Numbered from the stretch's first letter, positions 35,404 through 44,302 are shown. The stretch is 64,000 bases of DNA from DTDR01 sp964505415 (GCA_964505415.1 CAZDHW010000004.1:1-64000); one strand, 5' to 3'. Numbers and translations are program-made. Notes: generated from the sequence alone by a model not told the origin.

Positions 35404-36524
35404 GTAAAAGAAAATACTTTTTGATAAAAGGCTAACTGATTTTTAGCAATAATATCCCAATTAAATTGTTTTGCCCATTCTTTGCCATTATTTCCTAAAA
35501 ATTTTCTTAATTCTTTATCTTTGATTAATCTTAACATACTTTCCGCCAATTGTTGGGGATTATCTCTTTCTACTAATAAACCTGTTTTCTTATCAATTAT
35601 TAAAGAAGTTAAGGGTTCAATGTTGGAAGCAATAATCGGTTTTCCGCAAGCTTGGCTTTCACAAGCAACCATTCCGAAAGACTCAAAGCGAGAAGGCATA
35701 CAGATAAATAAAGAATTTTTTATCATTTCCCTTTTTCTTTCTTTATAAACCGGTGGCAGTAATTTAATTTTATCTTCTAATTTTAAAGAAAAAATTAACG
35801 TTTTTATCTTTTTTTCATCCTTTCCTTTACCAACAAGATATAGATCAGGTAACCAATTTTTTGTTAATTTTTCAACTAAAATTTTGTAAGCTGCTATTAG
35901 AATATCAATTCCCTTTTGCTCAATGTCAAACCTACCCAAAAAGAGGATATAATTTTTCTCTTCACCATTTCCATTAAAAAGTATTTCTTCAACACCATAA
36001 GGAATAATAAAAATATTAGCATTGGGATTGATTTTTTTAATTTCTTTTTCCAGAAGCGAAGACACGGCAATGATATTTTTAAAATTTTTAATAGCGATAA
36101 TTTCAAAAAGATAACTTAAAATACCCTGAATTTTTTTTAACCCTTTGTAGTTTTTTAATTCGTATTTGCCAAAAAGATTCTGAAAAAGAGCAATTGTTGG
36201 TTTTTTAGTAAATAAAAAACTAAAAACCGGCGAGTGGGCAGAAAAATCTTCAATTAGAATATCAAAATTTAATTTTTTTATCCAAAAGGGTGCCAAGAAA
36301 GAATAAGTTAAACGAGATAAAGGATAATTAAAAGGAAGTCCAATTCTTAAATATTTGATATTTTCTTTCTTTTCAATCCTTTGACAATTAGGATAGGCAC
36401 CGGTGATTACCGTAATTTCCCAATCCTTAGGAAATCTTTTATAGACTTCTAAAGTTCTTATTGCTCCCCCACCACCACACCAAGGATTAGTAATATCGTC
36501 ATAAATAAGGTGCAAAATTTTCAT
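35376..36524 (-). CDS. GT4-family glycosyltransferase
   Basis: The 382-residue GT-B enzyme starts MKILHLIYDDITNPWCGGGG, with the glycine-rich acceptor loop typical of GT4. It has ILFLGRFDIEQKG near residue 190 and the E-x7-E region SRFESFGMVACESQACGKPIIAS near 280. The retaining transferase is probably used in surface glycan synthesis; its substrate is unknown. A TTGACA/TATTAT promoter ends nine bases before the ATG without a Shine-Dalgarno site, so the message is likely leaderless. The 3' end overlaps the VCBS gene. Confidence 0.9.
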   Translation of the reverse strand: MKILHLIYDDITNPWCGGGGAIRTLEVYKRFPKDWEITVITGAYPNCQRIEKKENIKYLRIGLPFNYPLSRLTYSFLAPFWIKKLNFDILIEDFSAHSPVFSFLFTKKPTIALFQNLFGKYELKNYKGLKKIQGILSYLFEIIAIKNFKNIIAVSSLLEKEIKKINPNANIFIIPYGVEEILFNGNGEEKNYILFLGRFDIEQKGIDILIAAYKILVEKLTKNWLPDLYLVGKGKDEKKIKTLIFSLKLEDKIKLLPPVYKERKREMIKNSLFICMPSRFESFGMVACESQACGKPIIASNIEPLTSLIIDKKTGLLVERDNPQQLAESMLRLIKDKELRKFLGNNGKEWAKQFNWDIIAKNQLAFYQKVFSFTYSSSIIIN

Positions 36525-36533
36525 TATTGGAGA

Positions 36534-36561
36534 ATAATAACTAACCCTTTTAAATTGTCAA
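36534..36561 (-). promoter_or_regulatory. Promoter of the glycosyltransferase at 35376 (leaderless)
   Basis: On the minus strand TTGACA (36556-36561) and TATTAT (36534-36539) are 16 bases apart. Nine bases separate the -10 from the ATG. Confidence 0.7.
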
Positions 36562-36573
36562 TAATAAAATTTC

Positions 36574-36650
36574 GGGTAAGATAAGAGATGATTTTTTCGT
36601 TATTTTTATTTATGAAATAATTGGTAAAGGGAGCAGTAGGGGATATCATT
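36574..36650 (+). repeat. Intergenic element, copy 2
   Basis: Shares GGGTAAGATAAG (36574-36585), TTTTTCGTTA (36593-36602), AAGGGAG (36627-36633) and ATATCATT (36643-36650) with 8116-8200, with the first two blocks at identical spacing. It lies between two minus-strand glycosyltransferase genes, so its orientation is opposite to the local genes. Confidence 0.5.
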
Positions 36651-36656
36651 AGGTCA

Positions 36657-37844
36657 TTAATTTTTTAGAGTATCTTTATAAAGGTTTATTATTTCATTAA
36701 TTATTTTTTCCCAAGAAAAATTTTCCTTTACAAATTGATAGCCCTTTTCGCCCAAATTTTTTGCCAGTTCTTCATTAGTTAATACCTCAAGAATCTTTTC
36801 TTTTAGTGCCTTTTCATCTTTTTCGGGAACCAATATTCCGTTTTCGTAATTTTTTACAATATCTAAAATTCCACCGACTGCCGAAGCAATCACTGGTTTT
36901 TTGTAAGCCATAGCTTCTAATAACACCACACCGAGCCCTTCAGTGTCGCCTTTCTCATCAATAATTGCTGGCAAGACAAAAAGGTCACAGTTTTGATAAT
37001 AATCAGCAAGTTCTTTATCACTTATAAAACCTTTGAATTCCACATGGTTATTGAGAGCTAAATCTTTTACCAATTTTTCTAAATTTTCTCTTTCACTGCC
37101 ATCGCCAATCACGATCAATTTAGCAGCAATCGTTTTTATTACCTCTTTAAAAGCCAATATTAAATATTTAACCCCTTTCCTTTTTACTAATCGGCCAACA
37201 AATAAAATAATTTTTTTCTTTTTTTCTTTTTTAAGTTCTTTTTTTTCAATTATTTTGACTGCCGCACCAAAAGGAATAATTTTAATATTTTTATTACTGT
37301 ACTTTTTCACTTCTCCAGCAGTATAGTGAGAGATAGCAGTAATTTGGTCACTTTTTTTAACTATTAATTTTATTAAAAATTTGGTTAATTTTGATTTTAA
37401 AAATTTAAATTCCACACTATAAAAGCTACTTATCAATTTTGGTCTTTTATGAGCAAAAGGAAGGCTTAAAAAGGCAAAGAAAAAATGGGGAAGGGGCCAA
37501 TGGATATGAAGGAGATCATAATTTTTTCTTCTTAATAAAATTACCAAATTTAAAATACCAAAAAATAAATAAAAAATTAATAATATTTTATAAAAAAACC
37601 CCTTTTTTAATCTATCGGGGACATTTTCTTCATGGGTTAATTTTTCATATTTTTTAAAAAAATAACGAAAACGGTATACTAAAATATCAAAAATTCTTTG
37701 GTTTTTTAAACCTAAATAACTGGAGGTATAAACTTCGCAATCAATATTTTTTTCTTTCAATCTTTTTAAAGTTTCAGTTAACCAAGGAGTAATAACATCT
37801 TTTTCATTCCGCGCAAAAGCCGTAGCAATGTGTAAAACTTTCAT
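36657..37844 (-). CDS. GT4-family glycosyltransferase
   Basis: The 395-residue GT-B enzyme starts MKVLHIATAFARNEKDVITPWLTE. It has a hydrophobic stretch near residue 90 that may associate with the membrane, ILFVGRLVKRKGVKYL near 220, and the E-x7-E region DTEGLGVVLLEAMAYKKPVIAS near 305. The substrate cannot be told. It starts eight bases after the rpsT stop, so it is read from the tRNA-Phe/rpsT promoter, an odd pairing for a glycan enzyme. Confidence 0.9.
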   Translation of the reverse strand: MKVLHIATAFARNEKDVITPWLTETLKRLKEKNIDCEVYTSSYLGLKNQRIFDILVYRFRYFFKKYEKLTHEENVPDRLKKGFFYKILLIFYLFFGILNLVILLRRKNYDLLHIHWPLPHFFFAFLSLPFAHKRPKLISSFYSVEFKFLKSKLTKFLIKLIVKKSDQITAISHYTAGEVKKYSNKNIKIIPFGAAVKIIEKKELKKEKKKKIILFVGRLVKRKGVKYLILAFKEVIKTIAAKLIVIGDGSERENLEKLVKDLALNNHVEFKGFISDKELADYYQNCDLFVLPAIIDEKGDTEGLGVVLLEAMAYKKPVIASAVGGILDIVKNYENGILVPEKDEKALKEKILEVLTNEELAKNLGEKGYQFVKENFSWEKIINEIINLYKDTLKN

Positions 37845-37852
37845 TTAAAAAT

Positions 37853-38113
37853 TTAAGAAAGGGAAGTAATATATTCGGCGAGTTTACTTTTAATTCGGGC
37901 AGCCTTATTTTTATGGATAATACCAACTTTAGCTGCCTTGTCAATAATTGATTGAACCTTAGGAAATAGTTTTAAAGCTTCTTCTTTATTAGTAGTTTTC
38001 TTCAATTCTTTTATTGCTTCTTTTAATCTTTCTTTTCGGACTTTATTTCTTAAATATCTTTTTTTATTTTGTCTTATTCTTTTTAATACTGAAGGTTTCT
38101 TTTTCTTTGCCAT
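37853..38113 (-). CDS. rpsT: 30S ribosomal protein S20
   Basis: The 86-residue, lysine-rich helical protein has the S20 pattern: SVLKRIRQNKKRYLRNK near the N-terminus and KVGIIHKNKAARIKSKLAEYI at the end. It binds 16S rRNA in the 30S subunit. AGGAG lies eight bases before the ATG. It lies 22 bases downstream of tRNA-Phe with no terminator and leads straight into a glycosyltransferase gene. Confidence 0.96.
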   Translation of the reverse strand: MAKKKKPSVLKRIRQNKKRYLRNKVRKERLKEAIKELKKTTNKEEALKLFPKVQSIIDKAAKVGIIHKNKAARIKSKLAEYITSLS

Positions 38114-38135
38114 TTTTCGTGACTCCTGATTTTTA

Positions 38136-38207
38136 TGCCAGGGCGCGGAATCGAACCGCGGACTCCCGGATTTTCAGTCCGGAGCTCTACCTCTGAGCTA
38201 CCCTGGC
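38136..38207 (-). tRNA. tRNA-Phe (anticodon GAA)
   Basis: On the minus strand the acceptor GCCAGGG/CCCTGGC, D-arm, anticodon stem CCGGA/TCCGG with loop CTGAAAA, and T-arm GTTCGATT are complete, with discriminator A at 38136. CCA is not encoded. It heads the rpsT transcript. Confidence 0.97.
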
Positions 38208-38218
38208 TAATTTATATA

Positions 38219-38246
38219 ATTTTATAAAAATTTTTTTTATTGTCAA
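38219..38246 (-). promoter_or_regulatory. Promoter of tRNA-Phe and rpsT
   Basis: On the minus strand TTGACA (38241-38246) and TAAAAT (38219-38224) are 16 bases apart, 11 bases before the tRNA. Its -35 overlaps the divergent -35 at 38240-38245 by five bases. Confidence 0.75.
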
Positions 38247-38267
38247 CAAGAAAATTATTGTTATAAT
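38240..38267 (+). promoter_or_regulatory. Promoter of the UPF0158-like gene (leaderless)
   Basis: TTGTCA (38240-38245) and TATAAT (38262-38267) are 16 bases apart. Eight bases lie between the -10 and the ATG at 38276. Confidence 0.7.
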
Positions 38268-38275
38268 TATTTTAA

Positions 38276-38704
38276 ATGGAAAAAAAAGAAATTAAAATTA
38301 ATAAAAGGGACCTTTTGTTTGTTTTGCAGAAAAGATTACCGGAAATTGATTATTTCTTAGATTTAGAAAAGGGCGAAATAATTCCGGTTTTTGAAATTAC
38401 TAAAGAAGATTTTTTAAAAATGAAAAATAAATTTCCCCAGCGTTTTTATAAGCTCAAACCTTTTACTAGTACTGAGACATTTTTTATCGTGAGAAATTTT
38501 ATTAACCTGATTAAAGATTCAAAAATTAAGAAAGAAATACTTGCTAATTTAGAAGGAAAAATTTCCTATAAAAAATTTAAAGAAGTTTTAAAAAAATACC
38601 AAAAAGAATGGCAGGAATGGTTGATTTACGAACGAAACGAGCTGCTTAATTATTTTAAAAAGAAAATAGAAGAAAAATTTCCTATTTTTATCCAGTTTGA
38701 ATGA
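38276..38704 (+). CDS. UPF0158-like protein
   Basis: The 142-residue acidic/lysine-rich protein has the layout of UPF0158: an N-terminal strand pair describing a sequence like YFLDLEKGEIIPVFEI, a central TETFFIVRNFINLIKDSKIKKEI, then GKISYKKFKEVLKKYQKEWQEWLIYERNELL, which resembles the family's conserved C-terminal helix. The function of the family is unknown. It is probably cytoplasmic. The promoter suggests a leaderless message. It is a single gene, as the next gene has its own promoter. Confidence 0.65.
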   Translation: MEKKEIKINKRDLLFVLQKRLPEIDYFLDLEKGEIIPVFEITKEDFLKMKNKFPQRFYKLKPFTSTETFFIVRNFINLIKDSKIKKEILANLEGKISYKKFKEVLKKYQKEWQEWLIYERNELLNYFKKKIEEKFPIFIQFE

Positions 38705-38709
38705 CTTTC

Positions 38710-38737
38710 TTGACTTTTAACTAATTTTTATTATAAT
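38710..38737 (+). promoter_or_regulatory. Promoter of the PKD/PQQ-ileS operon (leaderless)
   Basis: TTGACT (38710-38715) and TATAAT (38732-38737) are 16 bases apart. Eight bases separate the -10 from the ATG at 38746. Confidence 0.75.
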
Positions 38738-38745
38738 AGTTAACT

Positions 38746-40191
38746 ATGAAAAAATTAATTTTTAAGATTGTTATTTTAGTAATCGTGCTTTTTAGTGGTA
38801 AGTGTAAGCAAAATAAACCACCAGAATTGATAAATACAGAAATTCCCCAAGTAGGTAAAATCAATCAGTTAATTACTTTTAAAGTAAAAGCAAAGGATCC
38901 CGAAGGAGAAAAGATAAGTTTTAAATTTGATTTTGGTGATAATAACCAATCAGATTGGTCTTCTTATTTTCTTTCCGAATCTACCTATAGTGATACCCAT
39001 ACTTATCAGTATCCCGGACAATTTGTTGTTCAAGTTAAAATAAAGGATATTAAAGGAAAAGAAAGTGATTGGATAAAAATAGGAGAAATTGCTATTGCCC
39101 CTTTAACTCCCGGTGAAGTTTTTTGGGTTTTTGTATGCGAAGAAGAGGGGGATACAGCGAGTTTTTATTCAACTCCAATTATTGATGAAGAGGATAGTTT
39201 AATTTTTGTTGCTTGTGAAAAAGGACATTTACATGCTATTAAATTTAATGGTAAAGAAAAATGGCGTTTTTCTTTATTGGAAGAAGAAAGAATAATTTCT
39301 TCGCCATTAATGGATGATTATAAAAATATTTATTTCGTAACCGAAGATGGTAAAATAATTTCTTTGACTAAGGATGGCCGATTAAGATGGGAAAGAGATT
39401 TATTTAATCCTTTCTATGCTTCTCCGGCCTTGGGGAGAAATAACGAAATTTATTTCCAAAGTGAAGATAGTATTTTTGCTTTTTCTATTACGGGTGAAAT
39501 ACTTTGGACAAAAAGTTATGGCGGTGGTAACAATTCTCCCATAGTTGATTTTGAAGGTAATGTCTATTTTGCCAGTGAAAAAGATAGCTTTTTTTTAGCT
39601 TGCAATTATAATGGTATAACCCGATTTATCTTTACTTTTGATTGTGCCGTTATAAATTCACCCTTTTTTATCAATAGCAAAAAAATTCTTTTGGGCTTAG
39701 AAAATAACCAAATTGTCTGTATGGATACTCGGGGAGAAACTTTGTGGTCAAGGATTTTAGGTGAACCAGTAACTTCTTCCGGTGTGCTTTTTGATGATAC
39801 CAATTTTTATGTAGTTACCAAATACGGTAGTATTTATAAGGGCGATGGTAATGGCAATTTTATACCAGTAATTTCTATCTCTTGTGATTTAACCTCTTCT
39901 TTGGCAATTTCGAAAGATAATTACCTTTATTTTCGAGCAAGTTGGGAAGATAGTGAGGATGATACTTTGTATTGTTTTACCACTGATGGAAAAGTCATTT
40001 TTAGCATACCAATACCGGGAGAAGACGAATCAGAAGATTGGGAAATCTTGGCTTCGCCCAAAATCGGTCCTGACGGAACAGTCTATATTGCTACGGCTAA
40101 AGGGCTTTACGCAATTGTTGGCAAAGAAAAAGCAAAAAATACTGGTTGGTATTCTTTCCGAAAAGATAATCGGAATACCGGTAGAAGATAA
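38746..40191 (+). CDS. Exported PKD-domain and PQQ-like beta-propeller protein
   Basis: The 481-residue protein has an N-terminal hydrophobic export signal (about 5-18) followed by a cysteine at 20; the residue before it is Lys, so a lipoprotein signal is not convincing. A PKD-type domain follows (about 35-125, FKFDFGDNNQSDW and THTYQYPGQFVVQVKIKD). An eight-blade PQQ-like propeller (about 130-470) comes next, with repeats such as SSPLMDDYKNIYFVTEDGKI. It probably binds ligands or partners outside the cell membrane. Its stop shares a base with the ileS ATG, an unexpected coupling of an envelope protein to a tRNA synthetase. Confidence 0.82.
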   Translation: MKKLIFKIVILVIVLFSGKCKQNKPPELINTEIPQVGKINQLITFKVKAKDPEGEKISFKFDFGDNNQSDWSSYFLSESTYSDTHTYQYPGQFVVQVKIKDIKGKESDWIKIGEIAIAPLTPGEVFWVFVCEEEGDTASFYSTPIIDEEDSLIFVACEKGHLHAIKFNGKEKWRFSLLEEERIISSPLMDDYKNIYFVTEDGKIISLTKDGRLRWERDLFNPFYASPALGRNNEIYFQSEDSIFAFSITGEILWTKSYGGGNNSPIVDFEGNVYFASEKDSFFLACNYNGITRFIFTFDCAVINSPFFINSKKILLGLENNQIVCMDTRGETLWSRILGEPVTSSGVLFDDTNFYVVTKYGSIYKGDGNGNFIPVISISCDLTSSLAISKDNYLYFRASWEDSEDDTLYCFTTDGKVIFSIPIPGEDESEDWEILASPKIGPDGTVYIATAKGLYAIVGKEKAKNTGWYSFRKDNRNTGRR

Positions 40192-43142
40192 TGAAAAGCA
40201 AAAGGTATTTTGAACCGGTTCCCTCTCTGCCTGATTTTGTAAAAATTGAACACAAAATTTTGAAATTTTGGCAGGAGAATGATTTTTTAAAACAATTAAT
40301 AGCAAAAAATAAAGGAAAAAAGAAATTTTCCTTTTTGGACGGTCCAATTACTGCTAATAATCCAATGGGTGTTCATCATGCTTGGGGAAGAACCTATAAG
40401 GATGTTATCCAGCGATATAAAGCCCAAAAAGGTTTTGATCAAAGGTTTCAAAACGGTTTTGATTGTCAAGGACTTTGGGTAGAAGTTGAGGTAGAAAAAG
40501 AATTGGGTTTTAAATCAAAAAAAGATATTGAAAAATTTGGTATTGATAAATTTGTTGAGAAATGCAAGGAAAGAGTAATAAAATATTCAAAAATTCAAAC
40601 TGAACAGTCAATAAGATTAGGTCAATGGATGGATTGGGAGAATTCTTATTACACGATGTCTGATGAAAATAATTATACTATTTGGTATTTTTTGAAAAAA
40701 TGTCACCAAAAAGGCTGGATATATAAAGGAGAAGATGTTGTTCCTTGGTGTCCTCGATGCGGGACAGCAATTTCTCAACACGAGATTGTTACTGAAGGGT
40801 ATAAAGAATTAATCCATCCGGGAGTTTATTTACAATTTCCTTTGAAAGGAAAAGAAAGTCATTATCTTTTAGTTTGGACAACTACCCCTTGGACATTAAC
40901 CGCTAATGTAGCTTGTGCTGTTCATCCGGATCTATTGTATGTTTTGATTAAACATAATGGTAAGTTTTATTATCTTTTAAAAGAAAGGTTAAATATCATT
41001 GAAGGTCAATACGAAATAATAAAAGAGTTAATAGGTAAAGAGATGATTAATTGGGAGTATGAAGGCCCGCTATCTTTCTTGTCAATTCAAAAAGGGATTA
41101 AACATATAATTATTCCTTGGGAAGGGGTAAGTGCTGAAGAAGGGACCGGCATTGTTCATATTGCTCCTGGTTGTGGTCATGAAGATTTTTTATTAGGAAA
41201 AGAATTTCAACTTCCAGCAATTTGTCCAATAGATGAAGAAGGGATATTTTTAAATAACTATGATTTTCTTTCCGGAAAAACTACTAAAGAGAGCGAAGAA
41301 TTAATTTTTGAATCTTTAAAAAGAGAGGATAAACTTTATAAAATTGAAAAATATACCCATCGTTATCCTGTTTGCTGGCGTTGCGGAACAGAATTAGTTT
41401 TTCGTTTAGTACCTGAATGGTATATTTCCATGAAAGAACTAAGATATCAGATAATGGAAGTAGCTAAAAAAGTTCAGTGGATACCTTCTTTTGGTTTGGA
41501 GAGAGAATTAGATTGGTTAAGAAATATGGAAGATTGGTTAATCTCTAAAAAGAGATATTGGGGTTTGGCTTTACCAATCTATGAATGTGAATGCGGTTAT
41601 TTTGATGTGATCGGTGGAAAAGAAGAGTTAAAAGCACGAGCAGTGGAAGGTTACGAAAAATTTGAAGGTCATTCACCCCATCGTCCTTGGATTGATTATG
41701 TAAAAATTAAATGTGAAAAATGTGGTCAGATAATAAGTCGAATACCAGATGTTGGTAATCCGTGGTTAGATGCTGGCATAGTTCCTTTTTCTACTTTAAA
41801 TTATTTGAAAGACCGAAAATATTGGGAAGAATGGTATCCCTTTGATTTTGCAGTAGAGTGTTTTCCCGGACAATTTCGTAATTGGTTCTATGCGATTTTA
41901 GCTATGGCCACAGTATTAGAAAATTCGCCACCGGTTAAAACTATTTTTGGCTACGCCTTGGTAAAAGATGAGAAAGGTGAAGATATGCATAAAAGTAAAG
42001 GAAATGTTATTTGGTTTGACGAAGCCGCCGAAAAGATGGGCGCCGACATTATGCGCTGGGTTTTTGTCTCCCATAATCCTTTTGAAAATCTTCACTTTGG
42101 CTATAAATTAGGCTACGAAGCTAAAAGAAAGTTGTTAACTTTGTGGAATTGTTATTCTTTTTTTGTTACCTATGCCCGAATTGATAATTTTCATCCCCAA
42201 AGAAAAGAATGTTACGTTGATTTAAAAGAAGTAAAAAATCCTTTAGATCAATGGTTGCTTTCAATTACCAATACCTTAATAAAAAATGTTGACAATGCTT
42301 ATAACAATTATGAATTTGATAAAGTACCGAGGTTGATCGAGAAATATATTGACGACCTTTCTAACTGGTATATTCGCCGTTCTCGCAGAAGATTTTGGAA
42401 ATCTCAGGGTGATTATGATAAATGGTCAGCTTATCATACGTTGTATTATTCTTTAACCACTTTGATCCAGCTGATTGCTCCGATAATGCCTTTTTTGAGT
42501 GAAGAGATTTATCAAAATTTGGTTGTGAATATTAATGAAAATGTTTGGAAAAGCATTCATTTGAACGATTTTCCCGAGGTAAAAGAAGAATTGATCAATA
42601 AAGATATTGAAGAGCGAATGGCGTTATGTCGTAAATTGGTTTCTTTAGGTAGAATGGCTCGGGAAAAGGTTAAAATTAAAATCCGCCAACCGTTGAGAAA
42701 AATAATTTTCTTAAATATTGATGAAAAAGAAAAATTAAATGATTTAGTGTCATTTATTATCGAAGAATTAAATGTTAAAGAAGTTATTTTTGGTGAAAAA
42801 GAAGAGTTTACTGATAATTTTGTTAAAGTTGAAGAAGATAATTTAATTGCTCTCTTAGATATTACTTTAGATGAAGATTTACTTTGGGAAGGGTTTTTAA
42901 GAGAGTTTATTCACCGTATCCAAGTCTTAAGAAAAGAAGCCGGTTTTGAAATTACTGACCGGATTATTATGGGTTATCAAGCGGATAAAAAAGTTGAAGA
43001 AATTATTGAAAAAAATTCTGCTTATATCAAAGCGGAAATTTTAGCGGAGGATATAAAAAGGAATCTTTTGAAAGATAAAGATATTGAAAGAAAAATAACT
43101 GTTAACAATTGGGAGATTTTAGTTAGTTTAAAAAGGAAATAA
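40191..43142 (+). CDS. ileS: Isoleucyl-tRNA synthetase (divergent type)
   Basis: The 983-residue class I synthetase has the full IleRS layout: catalytic core, editing domain (TTPWTLTANVACAVH), zinc-like CPRCGTAIS and CWRCGTEL, and a tRNA-binding C-terminal region. Signature motifs deviate: the HIGH position reads HAWG (63-66, in MGVHHAWGRT) and the KMSKS position reads DMHKS (598-602). It may represent a distinct IleRS clade with these sequences. The function should still be isoleucine charging, as no second ileS is visible. It overlaps the preceding stop by one base and precedes a DksA-like gene. Confidence 0.88.
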   Translation: MKSKRYFEPVPSLPDFVKIEHKILKFWQENDFLKQLIAKNKGKKKFSFLDGPITANNPMGVHHAWGRTYKDVIQRYKAQKGFDQRFQNGFDCQGLWVEVEVEKELGFKSKKDIEKFGIDKFVEKCKERVIKYSKIQTEQSIRLGQWMDWENSYYTMSDENNYTIWYFLKKCHQKGWIYKGEDVVPWCPRCGTAISQHEIVTEGYKELIHPGVYLQFPLKGKESHYLLVWTTTPWTLTANVACAVHPDLLYVLIKHNGKFYYLLKERLNIIEGQYEIIKELIGKEMINWEYEGPLSFLSIQKGIKHIIIPWEGVSAEEGTGIVHIAPGCGHEDFLLGKEFQLPAICPIDEEGIFLNNYDFLSGKTTKESEELIFESLKREDKLYKIEKYTHRYPVCWRCGTELVFRLVPEWYISMKELRYQIMEVAKKVQWIPSFGLERELDWLRNMEDWLISKKRYWGLALPIYECECGYFDVIGGKEELKARAVEGYEKFEGHSPHRPWIDYVKIKCEKCGQIISRIPDVGNPWLDAGIVPFSTLNYLKDRKYWEEWYPFDFAVECFPGQFRNWFYAILAMATVLENSPPVKTIFGYALVKDEKGEDMHKSKGNVIWFDEAAEKMGADIMRWVFVSHNPFENLHFGYKLGYEAKRKLLTLWNCYSFFVTYARIDNFHPQRKECYVDLKEVKNPLDQWLLSITNTLIKNVDNAYNNYEFDKVPRLIEKYIDDLSNWYIRRSRRRFWKSQGDYDKWSAYHTLYYSLTTLIQLIAPIMPFLSEEIYQNLVVNINENVWKSIHLNDFPEVKEELINKDIEERMALCRKLVSLGRMAREKVKIKIRQPLRKIIFLNIDEKEKLNDLVSFIIEELNVKEVIFGEKEEFTDNFVKVEEDNLIALLDITLDEDLLWEGFLREFIHRIQVLRKEAGFEITDRIIMGYQADKKVEEIIEKNSAYIKAEILAEDIKRNLLKDKDIERKITVNNWEILVSLKRK

Positions 43143-43143
43143 T

Positions 43144-43521
43144 ATGGATAAAAAGAAATTAAATAAGTTTCGAGAGTTGTTACTTACAGAAAAGGAAAAA
43201 TTATTAAAAGGAAAAGCCCATATTGAAGAAATTTTAAAGAAAAGTCCTAAAGAGGCGACTGGGGAACTTTCTACTTATCGGACTCATCTTGCTGATTTAG
43301 GAAGCGATACTTACCAAAAAGAAATAGCTGCTTATTTGACAACCAAGGAAACTCAAATTTTAATGAAAATCGATAAGGCTTTAAGAAAAATTGAAGAAGG
43401 AATTTATGGCAAATGTGAAAAATGTAACAAAGATATCGATGAGAAGAGATTGGAGGCGATACCTTATGCAGAATTTTGTATTGATTGTCAAAAAGCATTA
43501 GAAAACCGTCAAAAAAAATAA
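43144..43521 (+). CDS. DksA/TraR-type zinc-finger protein
   Basis: The 125-residue protein has an N-terminal coiled-coil region (about 1-85) and a C4 zinc finger at C91, C94, C112 and C115 (CEKC...CIDC), the architecture of DksA/TraR proteins that bind RNA polymerase in the secondary channel. The acidic tip residues of DksA are not clearly conserved, so its action with ppGpp is open. It starts two bases after ileS and is followed by truA, so it may be part of a translation-linked operon. Confidence 0.88.
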   Translation: MDKKKLNKFRELLLTEKEKLLKGKAHIEEILKKSPKEATGELSTYRTHLADLGSDTYQKEIAAYLTTKETQILMKIDKALRKIEEGIYGKCEKCNKDIDEKRLEAIPYAEFCIDCQKALENRQKK

Positions 43522-43528
43522 TTCTTAA

Positions 43529-44266
43529 ATGAAAAACATTCTTTTGACGATTGAATTCGACGGTCGTAATTTTTTTGGTTGGCAAGAACAAAAAGAGAAA
43601 AAAACAGTTAGTGGGGAAATTAAAAAAGTTTTGAAAGAGATTTTCCAAAGAGAAGTAAAACTAATAGGTATGGGAAGAACGGACCGGGGTGTTTCCGCGT
43701 TAAAATATTTTTGTAATTTTAAAATATCAGAAGAAAAGATTGATTGGGAAAATTTAAAAAAGCGGATGAATTACCTATTGCCAGCAGAAATTTATGTAAA
43801 AGAAATTAAAGAAGTACCGCTTAATTTTAATTCTCGTTACGCAGTTAAAAATAAAACTTATTGCTATTTGATTTTTGAAGGTATTTCACCTGTGCGGCGA
43901 GAGTTTTTTTGGGAAATACCGAAAAAAATTGACCTTCAAAAAATAGAAGAAGCTAAGAGATTTTTTCTTGGGGAAAAAGATTTTAGCAAGTTTTGTTATT
44001 ATTCGGGAAAAGGAGTTTGTCGGATAGAAAAAATTGAAATAATAAAAAAAAATGAGGAGATAATTTTCAAAATAACTGGCAATCGATTTTTATACAAAAT
44101 GGTAAGAAGGATAGTCGGTGCTCTTATTGATATTGGTTTGGGCAGAAGAACACTAAAAGATATTGAAAATGCTTTTTTAGGCAAACATCATTTACCTTTA
44201 ACCACTGCTCCGGCTAAAGGGTTAATTCTTTACGATTGTGAAATTGATTTACTGAAAAATTGTTGA
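43529..44266 (+). CDS. truA: tRNA pseudouridine(38-40) synthase TruA
   Basis: The 245-residue enzyme has the TruA motifs FDGRNFFGWQEQ near the start, MGRTDRGVSA with catalytic Asp52, FNSRYAVKNKTYCY, and FLYKMVRRIVGALIDIG in the C-terminal half. It converts uridines 38-40 of the anticodon stem-loop into pseudouridine. It is the last gene before a tRNA cluster, and the tRNA promoter's -35 overlaps its final codons. Confidence 0.95.
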   Translation: MKNILLTIEFDGRNFFGWQEQKEKKTVSGEIKKVLKEIFQREVKLIGMGRTDRGVSALKYFCNFKISEEKIDWENLKKRMNYLLPAEIYVKEIKEVPLNFNSRYAVKNKTYCYLIFEGISPVRREFFWEIPKKIDLQKIEEAKRFFLGEKDFSKFCYYSGKGVCRIEKIEIIKKNEEIIFKITGNRFLYKMVRRIVGALIDIGLGRRTLKDIENAFLGKHHLPLTTAPAKGLILYDCEIDLLKNC

Positions 44267-44290
44267 CAATTAGAAAAATTTTGTTATATT
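44263..44290 (+). promoter_or_regulatory. Promoter of the tRNA-Thr-Tyr-Gly-Thr cluster
   Basis: TTGACA (44263-44268) and TATATT (44285-44290) are 16 bases apart, 12 bases before the first tRNA. The -35 lies over the truA stop codon. Confidence 0.75.
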
Positions 44291-44302
44291 TATATTTAGT
44301 AA

